The notes below the pieces were generated by a model, which saw nothing but the letters and a program-made list of their open reading frames with translations, did not search any database and had not been told where the DNA came from. Shown one piece after another: positions 18,801 through 27,087 of a DNA stretch of 64,000 nt. The position numbers and the translations under genes were made by a program. Every line of letters begins with the position of its first letter. The first letter of the stretch is position 1. The stretch lies in NCBI GenBank assembly GCA_023150875.1, contig JAKLKC010000022.1:34927-98926 (forward strand). Direction: 5' to 3'. Source of the DNA: Myxococcota bacterium (GTDB lineage: Bacteria > Myxococcota_A > UBA796 > UBA9615 > JAKLKC01).

Positions 18801-21800
18801 GCACGGGCGACGACGACGTAGCGTCCGACGACGACGCGGACCCGCCCCCGGACGACGACTGGAGCATCGGCGACGACGACGTCTCCTACGGGGACGACGA
18901 CGTCACCGTGGGGGACGACGACACCGCTCCGCCCGTCGTCGACCCGGATCCGCCGATGGTCGACATCGCGAACCCGCAGGGGCTCACCTCCATCGAGGGG
19001 GCTCGCCCCGGGGACTGCGGGGACTTCTTCCCCCGGCATGGGTGGATGGAGACGACGGCGGCTCCGGAGGACTTCCCCCTGATGGCCAACGCCGACTTCT
19101 ACCTGGATCCCGCTGCCGTCAACGGCGACCCCGTCCTCGCCTATGCCGACTACCCCTCGCCCGTGGCCGAAGGACCGAGTCGTTCCGTGCTCCAGGACTA
19201 CTACGTCTGCCGGCGGTACCGGGAGGCAGGCCCCGCGGCGTCGGTGGACGTGCCCGCCTGGTGCCCGCCGACCGGGAGCGAGGACGACTGGTACTCCTTG
19301 GCGAGGGGCTCGGTGCAAGATCCGGGGGTGTACGACGACGAGTCGGTGTCCGGGCCGTTCCTGGACGGCGTGCGGATCACCGCGGCGGAGGTGTACTTTC
19401 CCGAGCCGCTGGAGGTCGTCGCCTCGTTGTCCGAGTCCACGGCCGCGACTCCGACCCTGCCCTGGCGCACCCCTGCGCAGTTCGAGGTCATCGTGCGCCT
19501 TCGGGCCGGGGAGTTCAGCGCCGATGTCCACTTCACGAAGGCCGACGCCTCCACCCTCGACGTCCACGTCACCGGAGGGGGGAGCCCGGAGTCCTGGGTC
19601 GACGTGCCCGTGACCTTCTCGATCCTGAGATCCACCGCGGGTGTGGCGCTCCCGGTCCTCGGCGGTGCCGATGGCGATCCGCCCCCGCTCCCGCTGGCGC
19701 TGGACGTGTCGGCGGACCTGGACCCCCGGAGCGCTGGGCCCATCGGGGTCGCTTGGTGGTACGAGGGTTTGCCACCCACCGGCGATCCAGGCGTGGAGGA
19801 GCAGATCGGCTCATTGGTGTACCGGGTGGTGGGCGCCGCCCTCGCCGACGCCATCGCCGACGAGACCGCGAACTTCGCGGAGGGCCTTCAGGCGTTCCTC
19901 GGTGGGTACGTGTTCGCTCTGAACGACGCCTTCGGCTGCCCGGGGCGGCTGGGGCCGGGCTGCGACGTGCCCATCGACTTCCCGGCATCCTGTACGACGC
20001 CGGGCTTCTGGACCTGCGAGGACGTCACCCTCCCCTCGATCATGGCGGTGCTGCCGACGCAGCCGGCGGTCGACTCGGTGGACGGCAACGACCTCACGGA
20101 CTGCGAGCGCGGGGGCTGGGGCTCGACGTCGGGGGCGACGTTCGTCCTGCAGCTCTCGGACGAGGACCCCATCGGGTTCCCCCCGCGGTCCCCGTCCACG
20201 CTCGGAGCGTTCGGTACGGTCGCCCTTTCGCCCGAGCTGCTCGCCGGGGGGGCGGCCGTGGGGGACGTCGTCGCCGCCATCGGGGACCTCGACGATCCCC
20301 GCCACCCCTTCCACCCGACCGATCCGGGCGACGACCCGGACGACCAGGTGACGTCGCTCGGGGCCCTGCTGAGCCGCGTCGTGGACAGCGTCGTGCGCCT
20401 GACCGTCCCCCACGACGACGCCCGGTACTGCGACCGCAAGTACGCCGATGCCTACGGCGGCCTGGGGGACGAGGTGGCGCGGTGCGTGGAGGAGTGCGCC
20501 GTCCTGTCCTCGGGGTCGCGGTCGCTGGCTTCGGCGGGCAACATCGACGCTACGGCGGACCTACTCGGAGGACTTCTGGGCGGCGAACTCACTGCCGACG
20601 ACGCCCAGGAGGTTCTCCGCGGGCTGGAGACGGTGACCTGCAATCCCTCCTGCCTCGGGGTGGAGCACGACCTGCGGGACTACTGGGCACGTACTTGCCG
20701 CGATACCGTCACCGCGCAGGCGGAGCCTCCGGGGGACGTCGATGACTGCCTCGCCGCCGCCTGGGACTCGGACGGCGACGGCCGCCCGGACGACGAGGAG
20801 TACTGCTCGCTCTACCTGGACGACCAGCCGCTGGACTGCGTCCCCGGCCCGTTCGCCTGGAAGATCGCCGACGCCGAGGACGGCACCTTCCGGGTGGAGG
20901 TGCACTCCGCCCACTTCGAGGGCGGCGACTGTACCCTGGTGGCCGACGTGTTGCTCGACGTGGACGGCGACGGCATCCCGGACGGGGACGATCCGGACGT
21001 CGTCGACCCCGACGGCGACGGGTTCCCCAACCACCTCGACCCGATCTCCCGCGTGGACCCCGACGGGGACGAGGAGGTGGACGGCGAGGACACCATCGCT
21101 CTCGACGGGGAGACGGGGATCGGCGAATACGGAGTGGACTTGGACCCCGACAACCAGGTGCGCTTCACGTCGGTGCAGCGGGTGGGGGACACCTGCACCC
21201 GGACCAACGTCACGGGCGTGCGCCTGTACGGTCCCGAGGGTGCCGCCGACGAGTCGGTGCCGGCCTTGGAGGACGGGTCCGAGGATCCGGCGCCTCGGCT
21301 GGTCCTTTGGGACGGAACCTCCTTCGGGCTCGCGGCCGAGGTCCCCGCCATCGTGGTGTCGGACACGCTGGTGCTGCACGGCCGCGCCGACGTGGACGCC
21401 GCCATGGACCTGGTGGAGATCCACGGGGAGCTGGGGGAGACGTGCAACGGGACGTTCAGCGACCCTGTCTTCATGGAGGCGGATTACGACTTCGAGGTGA
21501 CGTTGAAGGGGGTGGACGTGGCGCTGCCGGTGACCGTGGAATGGACGCTGCCGCTGGCCGAGGACCGGGCCTGGCAATGGGGCCAGGCTTGGCGGGAGGC
21601 GCAGTTCATCGCGCCTGGACTGAGCCCCCTGCTCACGGCTCTGCTGTCCGCGGACAGCCTGGAGACCACCCCGGTGATGGCGGCCGTGGACGTGGCGATG
21701 ACCCCCGGGACCCCGACCCTGACCCCGCCCCCGTGGCAGTACTGGGAGTGCCAATGCCAGGGTTACCCGGGGTGCGAGGTCCCCACCCCCGAGTACTGCG

Positions 21801-22702
21801 GGGTGGATGTGGAGGGATTCTGCGGCGATGGCATCGACGGCGACGGGGACGGAGCCCTCGACTGCGCGGACTCCGACTGCACCGGCCACCCCGCCTGCTG
21901 GATGGACGTGGACTACGCCGCGCCGGTCGAGCTGCTCGACGTGTTCCTCCCGCCGTTCGGGGAGATGGTCGATCACATCCTCCTCTACCTGCTCAACGCC
22001 TCGATGAAGCCGGGGGAGAACTACGCCGAGTGGGACTCGATCGCCAGTACCAGCCCCCTCTCGGATCTGGCGAGCACGCTCCACTCCAAGCTCGACCTGG
22101 ACGGCCGGGGCCACATCTTCGCCGCCGCGGTCCCGTACTTCGACCGGGTGGGGTTCTGGGAGGATCTGGGGGACAGCTCCCGGGGGATGGATGGCCTGTT
22201 CCCCGACATCGACGAGCTGGAGTTGCTCCCGGCCCTGCTGCGGATCCTGCCCGGCCTGTCCATCGACACCCTCGACGTGAGCGCCCTGGGACTCGACCGC
22301 TTCCTGGGCCCCTCGGTGCAGTTCATGCTGGTGGACGCCGGGGTCCCGGGAGGGGGACCCTCCCAGGCGCTGGCTGCGGAGATGATGCTCGACGGGCTGA
22401 ACCCGGCCGGGACCCTCGCTGGGGTGCGGGAGGATCTGTTCAAGGCGCTGTGGGACGATGTGGCGGCGTCCCTCGCCTCGCGGATGCTCGCCCCCGAGCA
22501 GTCCTTGTACGCCGGCTGGCAGCTCTCGCCCACGCTCGTCCCTGGCGCCAGCGAGGGTGCCTGGAGCGGCGAGGCGTACCTCGGCTTCTACCGGCTGCTC
22601 TATCCCGACCGGGAGCTTCCCGCCGACGCCCACGACCTGTTCATCTGGGAGTGGCGGGGGGTGGAGCTGCCCGTGGTCACGCCGGGGGTGGCCGGTGAGT
22701 AG
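16985..22702 (+). CDS. Giant Asp-rich secreted protein with tandem repeats and thrombospondin-type-3-like calcium motifs
   Basis: About 1905 codons from the TTG that overlaps the preceding stop (TTGA); the upstream 200 codons of this frame are not protein-like. Order: rest of repeat 1 (to about 17715), repeat 2 (17716-18800, about 360 residues), an Asp-rich linker (GDDDVSYGDDDV), a long beta-rich part, TSP3-like calcium motifs near 20970-21090 (DVDGDGIPDGDDPD, DPDGDGFPNHLDP), a second motif GDGIDGDGDGALDCADSDC near 21826, and an alpha-helical tail. It has many Cys in pairs, fitting an extracellular protein. No enzyme motif was recognised. Its stop overlaps the GTG of the FG-GAP lipoprotein, so they form an operon. 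The bracket of P-type ATPase copies suggests acquired DNA. Confidence 0.75.
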   Translation: MNLSSAFGACQGDGACVSGLESGRPWFDAATSAAAVSLSVRAAADASNVSAIESWLSGLSWAGTPRVQVVQAPTLTRVVASGPLSASTLGGLPQEAFLSGKEWHTRPLRDEERTDSWLRLDVVGASVGVERCGGPPPCEDGSDLPVPAVLDASGRVLVRVAPRTGGSTALDAFVAAGWSELGSLADASGTVHVVGWADAVALLELGRGHAVPGGLTVTLGVAEDLASLGLGSGPDDLSFLMDGPVAFWGSATLLEMIGAERQCAEDPGCLSYYQGRVAFDPVTGAPQLRLALPAGEDAGIVDAWATRHPDRVRILERWVLADALTFIEWTVSVAGEDDGGVWMELLSDLSTGLSAATDVGITPEPLRAPGLHGDVIGLLDPVVACAGDPACIEPLAEGRAWFDATDMTAALELAVAADPSGADAAAVAQEVAALGWTGGATLRTVDTPLGVRVEALGRLPLSALESLGQEPALSGRPWSTRPQRDEEVTGARLSIAALVTADQVRACLDEPACVPGQDYPLPAVVEPDGRILARLEPASGSAQALLDYATPGWTALGDESTSTDLVVVGWVTWDGVAHFGKGVPVTDDVVPAGLDLLLAHLDDLPGTGDDDVASDDDADPPPDDDWSIGDDDVSYGDDDVTVGDDDTAPPVVDPDPPMVDIANPQGLTSIEGARPGDCGDFFPRHGWMETTAAPEDFPLMANADFYLDPAAVNGDPVLAYADYPSPVAEGPSRSVLQDYYVCRRYREAGPAASVDVPAWCPPTGSEDDWYSLARGSVQDPGVYDDESVSGPFLDGVRITAAEVYFPEPLEVVASLSESTAATPTLPWRTPAQFEVIVRLRAGEFSADVHFTKADASTLDVHVTGGGSPESWVDVPVTFSILRSTAGVALPVLGGADGDPPPLPLALDVSADLDPRSAGPIGVAWWYEGLPPTGDPGVEEQIGSLVYRVVGAALADAIADETANFAEGLQAFLGGYVFALNDAFGCPGRLGPGCDVPIDFPASCTTPGFWTCEDVTLPSIMAVLPTQPAVDSVDGNDLTDCERGGWGSTSGATFVLQLSDEDPIGFPPRSPSTLGAFGTVALSPELLAGGAAVGDVVAAIGDLDDPRHPFHPTDPGDDPDDQVTSLGALLSRVVDSVVRLTVPHDDARYCDRKYADAYGGLGDEVARCVEECAVLSSGSRSLASAGNIDATADLLGGLLGGELTADDAQEVLRGLETVTCNPSCLGVEHDLRDYWARTCRDTVTAQAEPPGDVDDCLAAAWDSDGDGRPDDEEYCSLYLDDQPLDCVPGPFAWKIADAEDGTFRVEVHSAHFEGGDCTLVADVLLDVDGDGIPDGDDPDVVDPDGDGFPNHLDPISRVDPDGDEEVDGEDTIALDGETGIGEYGVDLDPDNQVRFTSVQRVGDTCTRTNVTGVRLYGPEGAADESVPALEDGSEDPAPRLVLWDGTSFGLAAEVPAIVVSDTLVLHGRADVDAAMDLVEIHGELGETCNGTFSDPVFMEADYDFEVTLKGVDVALPVTVEWTLPLAEDRAWQWGQAWREAQFIAPGLSPLLTALLSADSLETTPVMAAVDVAMTPGTPTLTPPPWQYWECQCQGYPGCEVPTPEYCGVDVEGFCGDGIDGDGDGALDCADSDCTGHPACWMDVDYAAPVELLDVFLPPFGEMVDHILLYLLNASMKPGENYAEWDSIASTSPLSDLASTLHSKLDLDGRGHIFAAAVPYFDRVGFWEDLGDSSRGMDGLFPDIDELELLPALLRILPGLSIDTLDVSALGLDRFLGPSVQFMLVDAGVPGGGPSQALAAEMMLDGLNPAGTLAGVREDLFKALWDDVAASLASRMLAPEQSLYAGWQLSPTLVPGASEGAWSGEAYLGFYRLLYPDRELPADAHDLFIWEWRGVELPVVTPGVAGE

Positions 22703-24344
22703 GGGCGCGGTGCTGGTCGCCACCGTGTTCCTCGCGGGTTGCGCCGCTCCCCAGGAGGACGACGACAGCGCGGGGCCGACCCCGGAGGAGCTGGAGGCGA
22801 CCTGCACCGCGATGCACGGCCCGGTGGCCGGCTGCTCCGCGGAGAAGTGCGCCGCGTACCCCGGCTGCCAGATCCCGATGGTCCGCATTGCCGAGGACTG
22901 GCCGCGCTTCGCGGTGGACGAGCGGGAGACCGACTCCGACGCGATCACCGCCGTTCGGACTCCCGACGGGAGGGTGGTGCTCCTGTCGGAGTATAGCGAC
23001 GCCTACATGGACTCGTCCCTGAGGGGGATCTACGGCTACCTCCTCCCCGAGCGCCCATGGCCGGCGGGACGGACGCTGCTGGGTCTGGACCGGACCCTGT
23101 TCCGCTTCGACTGGATCTATCCGCCCCGGTGGGAGCACGACGACTACGTGGTGCGTTACGAGGTGGGGCGGGTCGGGGAGGACGAGGGGCTGGACCACGT
23201 GGTCGGGGGGCTTCTGGGGCCGGTCCTGGAGGACGCGGATGCGTGGGAGTGGGGGGATGGGTACACGCTGCTCGCCTGGGACGACACGGCCCTCTCTCCA
23301 GGGACGCTGCCCGACCCATGGCTGGAGCTGGTCCCCAACACCGGGGCTCCGTCCAGCCTGGTGGGGGACATCGATGGCGGCGGGCGCGACGACTACGCCA
23401 TCTCGTCGGGGGCCGACCTGTACATCTACGCGGGGGAGGGTCCCGGCCCGCAGGAGGGCGGCGCCGCCTTGGCGGTGCTGTGGAACGAGTGGGACGTGGT
23501 GGGCCGGCTCCGGTTCGACCCCCGCCGCACCGGCGACCTCACCGGCGACGGGGTGGACGACCTGGTGGTCGGCTGGACCACCAGCATCTACGCCCACCAC
23601 ACGGACGACCGGTACCAGGGGGAGGTCTTCGTGTTCCCGGGAGGGCCCGACCTGAAGGGGGAGCTGTACCCGGTGGACGCTCCACTCCACTTCCGCCCGG
23701 TGGGTCCCTTCGCCGTGACCGACTGCGACCTCGAGCCAGAGTACCCGTGGTACCTGAATGGTCCGCTGCGGGCCGCGGGGGGCGACGTGGACGGAGACGG
23801 GCTCGGGGACGTCGTCATCTCGGCGCGGGAGGATCCGCCCCGCGACCCGGAGTGCCCGGCTCGAAGCGAGACCGGCGGCGACGACTTCCCGGCGGTAAGG
23901 GTGTTCCTGAACCCGGGTACGTGGCCGGAGTATTCGGAGCCGGAGGACTCGGTGGTCCTGCGGTTCCCGGCGCCGACCTGGAACAACGGGACCGGTGCGG
24001 GCCTGCTGGTCAGCGACGTGGACGGGGACGGGTTGGACGACGTGATGGTGCCGCTTCGCCACGGCCGTTTCGTCGACTGGATGGAGCTGGGGACAAACTC
24101 CATCACCGCCGCCCTGTGGACCGGACGCTCCATTGCCGCCTCGGCGCCAGGGGTCGAGGTGTGGCCCGACCTGCTCCTGGCCGCGGGGGACTACGCCCCG
24201 GTCAGCGAGGGAACCGTCACCGAAGGGACGGACGGAGTCGACCTGCTGCTCGACGACGACATGCTCCTGCTGGTTCTCGCCGACAAGGCCGGCATCCAGG
24301 CTATCCCCCTCGCCGAAATGGCGAGCGCGCTGGAGGCGCGATGA
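22695..24344 (+). CDS. FG-GAP repeat lipoprotein
   Basis: 549 residues from a GTG that overlaps the stop of the giant gene. The signal peptide ends in lipobox LAGC (Cys 16) followed by EDDDSAG. The mature protein contains several FG-GAP/VCBS-type units with calcium-loop sequence (GDIDGGGRDDYAIS, GDLTGDGVDDLVVG, GDVDGDGLGDVVIS, SDVDGDGLDDVMVP), as in integrin-alpha-like propellers. It is probably displayed on the outer membrane, perhaps as partner of the giant protein. It ends 13 bp before the broken P-type ATPase copy. Confidence 0.8.
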   Translation: MSRGAVLVATVFLAGCAAPQEDDDSAGPTPEELEATCTAMHGPVAGCSAEKCAAYPGCQIPMVRIAEDWPRFAVDERETDSDAITAVRTPDGRVVLLSEYSDAYMDSSLRGIYGYLLPERPWPAGRTLLGLDRTLFRFDWIYPPRWEHDDYVVRYEVGRVGEDEGLDHVVGGLLGPVLEDADAWEWGDGYTLLAWDDTALSPGTLPDPWLELVPNTGAPSSLVGDIDGGGRDDYAISSGADLYIYAGEGPGPQEGGAALAVLWNEWDVVGRLRFDPRRTGDLTGDGVDDLVVGWTTSIYAHHTDDRYQGEVFVFPGGPDLKGELYPVDAPLHFRPVGPFAVTDCDLEPEYPWYLNGPLRAAGGDVDGDGLGDVVISAREDPPRDPECPARSETGGDDFPAVRVFLNPGTWPEYSEPEDSVVLRFPAPTWNNGTGAGLLVSDVDGDGLDDVMVPLRHGRFVDWMELGTNSITAALWTGRSIAASAPGVEVWPDLLLAAGDYAPVSEGTVTEGTDGVDLLLDDDMLLLVLADKAGIQAIPLAEMASALEAR

Positions 24345-24356
24345 CGATGTGCGGAC

Positions 24357-24839
24357 CCGGTCGGTGCGCTCCGCCAGGGGGGTGCCCGGGGCGGTGGCGG
24401 TGGTGCCCTTGACCTCCCGGGCGGGGACCACTGTCGCCCTGCCCTCCCGCCGGACCCGCGCCCGGGGGGCGGTCATGGAGCGGAGCGCCAGCAGGGCCCT
24501 CTCGGCGCGGTGCTCCTGCACGAAGCCGACGACGGCGTTGAGCGCCAGGATGGTGGCGATGGCGACGGCGTCGGCGACCTCCCGGAGCGCGAGCGAGACC
24601 GCGGCGGCGGCGGCCAGCAGCGCCACCATGGGGCTGGCGAACTGCCGGGCGAGCACCCTCCAGGCGGGGACCTCGGCGGCGTGGCGCAGCTCGTTGGGCC
24701 CGGCCTCGGCGAGGCGCCGGGCCGCCTCCGCGGCGCCGAGCCCCACGCCCGCCACGGGCCGCGCCAGGCTCCCGGGGCCCGGAGCGGCGCTCGACTCGCT
24801 GGGGGCGTCCGGCTTCGTGCTCATCGTCCGTGGCGCCAT
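24357..24839 (-). pseudogene. Truncated second copy of the P-type ATPase N-terminus
   Basis: On the minus strand from ATG 24839 the reading matches the P-type ATPase at 13712-16204 residue for residue over long stretches ([51 protein letters not shown]). After the motif PAREV, 41 codons present in the intact gene (through TGES) are missing in frame, and the match ends at ERTDRV near 24357 with no continuation. The upstream similarity runs on to about 24885, including the TATCAT box. It cannot make a pump. Confidence 0.85.
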
Positions 24840-24923
24840 GATATGCGGGGGGAGCGGGGGAGGCGAGCGGGGGCGCGCCCAGGTCAGGGCACCGCCACCG
24901 CCTACTCCTGGGCCCCCGTTGGT

Positions 24924-25017
24924 CGTGCCACCGTGATCCCGCTCGTGCCGCCGTGTTCGTGGCCGCGTCGCGTGGGCGTCTCGCGCGACCGTGTCCGTGC
25001 CACCGTGTTCGTGGCCG
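24924..25017 (+). repeat. Intergenic CGTG-type short repeats
   Basis: A 22-base unit (CGTGCC, A or G, CCGTGTTCGTGGCCG) occurs at 24944-24965 and 24996-25017, with a partial unit at 24924-24935. Six-base periodicity of CGTG runs through the whole stretch. No coding sequence is supported. The wider gap 24886-25163 holds nothing else that I can identify. Confidence 0.55.
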
Positions 25018-25163
25018 TGACCTTCGTCGCCGCCCGCCCCGGGCGAGCACATGGAACCCCCTCGTGCCGGGCCCGGGGCCTTGAAGGGCGGCTCCCTGCC
25101 GGTGTAAGGATGGCCGGGCGGGGTCCCATGGCCCCGCCGCGCCACCCCGCAGGGAGGGGCAAG

Positions 25164-26759
25164 TTGAGAGCGGTTCCAGGGATCGGGGAGGTGCTCGCGG
25201 CGTCCTGCGCCGCCCTGCTCGCGGGCTGCCTCGCCCCCCCGGGGGTCCCCGGGGATGACGACGCGGCCGACGACGACGCCGGGTCCGACGACGACGCCGG
25301 GTCCGACGACGACGCCGCCGATCCCGACTCCGACGGCGACGGGCATCCGGCCTCGGTGGACTGCGACGACGGCGATCCCGAGGTCCACCCCGGGGCCGAG
25401 GATCCCTGCGGCGACGGGCTCGACCAGGACTGCGACGGGGACTCCTGGGAGTGCCGGCTGGCGGGCGACGTGCCGGTCTCCACCGCCCACGCCGCCTTCG
25501 TCGGCAACTCCACCTGGGGCAACGCCGGCTGGACCGTCGCCGGGGCGGGGGACGCCGATGGCGACGGCCTGGGAGACGTCCTCGTGGCGGTCCCCTCGGA
25601 CGAGACCGGGGGCACCTGGGCGGGTGCCGTCTACCTGCTGCGGGGACCCATCCAACCCGGGACCTCCGACCTGGAGTCCGGCGCCGGCGCCGTGCTCGTG
25701 GGCGAGGGAGGGACCTTCGGCGAGGGCCTGGCCTCGGGCGACTTCAACGAGGACGGGATCTCCGACGTCGTCGTCGGTGCCCCGTGGAAGGACCGGATCT
25801 ACGTCTTCTTCGGCCCCATGGCGGGGCGGGTGGACGCGGTGGACGCCGACCTGATCCTGACCGGGGAGTCGTCGGGGGACCAGGCGGGGTACGCCGTGGC
25901 GAGCGCTGGGGACGTGGACCGGGACGGAGCCCCGGACCTGCTCGTCGGCGCGCAGGAGGCCGCGGGCGGGCGGGGCCGGGCCTACCTGTTGCGCGGTCCC
26001 CTGGGCACCGGAACGCGGTCCCTGTCCACGGCGGACGCGGTCCTCACGGGGGAGCGGACCGGCGACCGGGCCGGGTGGTCGGTGGCGGGGGCCGGGGACA
26101 CCGACGGGGACGGCTACGCCGACCTCCTCATCGGCGCGCCCTGGCAGAACGATGCCGGCAGCTACGCCGGAGCCGCCTACCTGGTGCGGGGCCCGGTCTC
26201 GGGCTCGGTGGGCCTGGGCGGAGCCACCACGAGGATCTACTCGCCGGAACCCAACTGGGAGCTGGGAACGGGGGTCGTCGGCCCGGGTGACTTGGACGGC
26301 GACGGGCTGGACGACGTCCTGATCGGTACCGATGCCGGGGAGGCCTACGTCTTCCTCGGGCCCCTCCCGGCGGGCCCGGTCCTCCTCGGGGAGGCCTACT
26401 CGACGCTGGTGGCCCCCAGCGACGAGAACTTCGGGGGCTGGAACGCCGCCGCCGGCGACGTCGACGGCGACGGCCTGGCGGACATCCTCCTCGGGGCTCC
26501 CAGCCGCGACGCGCCCTACGTGGACGGAGGCGCGGCCTACCTGGTCTACGGTCCTCCCCCGGAGGGGACCGCGGTGCTGGACCGGGACTGCGCCGTCTTC
26601 CTCGCGGCGGCGGCGGGCGACGCCACGGGCCGGGGGCTCGCCGGGGCCGGGGACGTGGACCGGGACGGGTTCGGCGACCTGGTGATCGGGGCGTACGCCG
26701 CGGACGACGGGACCACGGACGGCGGGGTCGCCCGGATCTACCGGGGATCGGGGCCGTGA
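25164..26759 (+). CDS. FG-GAP (integrin-alpha-like) lipoprotein with MopE-type metal-binding motif
   Basis: 531 residues. The TTG at 25164 is chosen over ATGs at 25110 and 25128 because GGAGGGG lies just upstream and the product begins directly with a signal peptide ending LAGC (Cys 22). Asp-rich repeats (DDDAGSDDDAG) follow, then the MopE/putative metal-binding motif (DCDDGDPEVHPGAEDPCGDG, DQDCDGD), then about seven FG-GAP repeats such as GAGDADGDGLGDVLVAVP. It is likely a calcium-stabilised surface propeller. A decayed copy of its final repeat lies 35 bp after the stop. Confidence 0.85.
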   Translation: MRAVPGIGEVLAASCAALLAGCLAPPGVPGDDDAADDDAGSDDDAGSDDDAADPDSDGDGHPASVDCDDGDPEVHPGAEDPCGDGLDQDCDGDSWECRLAGDVPVSTAHAAFVGNSTWGNAGWTVAGAGDADGDGLGDVLVAVPSDETGGTWAGAVYLLRGPIQPGTSDLESGAGAVLVGEGGTFGEGLASGDFNEDGISDVVVGAPWKDRIYVFFGPMAGRVDAVDADLILTGESSGDQAGYAVASAGDVDRDGAPDLLVGAQEAAGGRGRAYLLRGPLGTGTRSLSTADAVLTGERTGDRAGWSVAGAGDTDGDGYADLLIGAPWQNDAGSYAGAAYLVRGPVSGSVGLGGATTRIYSPEPNWELGTGVVGPGDLDGDGLDDVLIGTDAGEAYVFLGPLPAGPVLLGEAYSTLVAPSDENFGGWNAAAGDVDGDGLADILLGAPSRDAPYVDGGAAYLVYGPPPEGTAVLDRDCAVFLAAAAGDATGRGLAGAGDVDRDGFGDLVIGAYAADDGTTDGGVARIYRGSGP

Positions 26760-26793
26760 GGGGGCGGGTCCACCCCTCCCCGCCAGGAGCGGA

Positions 26794-26895
26794 ATGCGCC
26801 GGCTCGCCGATCTCCTGATCGGGTCCTGTGCCGCGGACGACGGGATCTCGGACGGCGGGGGCGCCCCGGTCTACCCGACTCGATCCCCGGGATGA
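26794..26895 (+). pseudogene. Decayed copy of the last FG-GAP repeat
   Basis: A 33-codon reading frame with AGGAG upstream of ATG 26794. Its sequence ADLLIGS, CAADDGISDGG and APVY matches the end of the preceding gene (GDLVIGA, YAADDGTTDGG, ARIY) in order and spacing. It reads as the relic of a duplicated C-terminus, or possibly a tiny expressed peptide. The gap 26760-27087 holds nothing else obvious. Confidence 0.6.
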
Positions 26896-27087
26896 CCCGG
26901 GCCCGGGAAGGCGATCCCCACGGGGCGCGCCTTGCGCGGGCGGGGAGGGGGGAGAGGGCAGGATCGGGGCTTGGGGGGGCCGAGCCACGGCGCGAGGGGA
27001 GGGGACCCTCCCCCGCCGGGGGCGGCGCCCTGGAGCGGCGTGCACCGGGGGAGGCGGGTCGGTCCCGCCCGAGGGAGAGGTCGCACC

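Noticed and set aside
16508..19567. 1019-codon minus-strand reading frame opposite the giant gene
   Set aside because: Product is Arg/Gly/Pro-rich with no domain; the plus-strand frames show tandem repeats and conserved motifs. It is a shadow.
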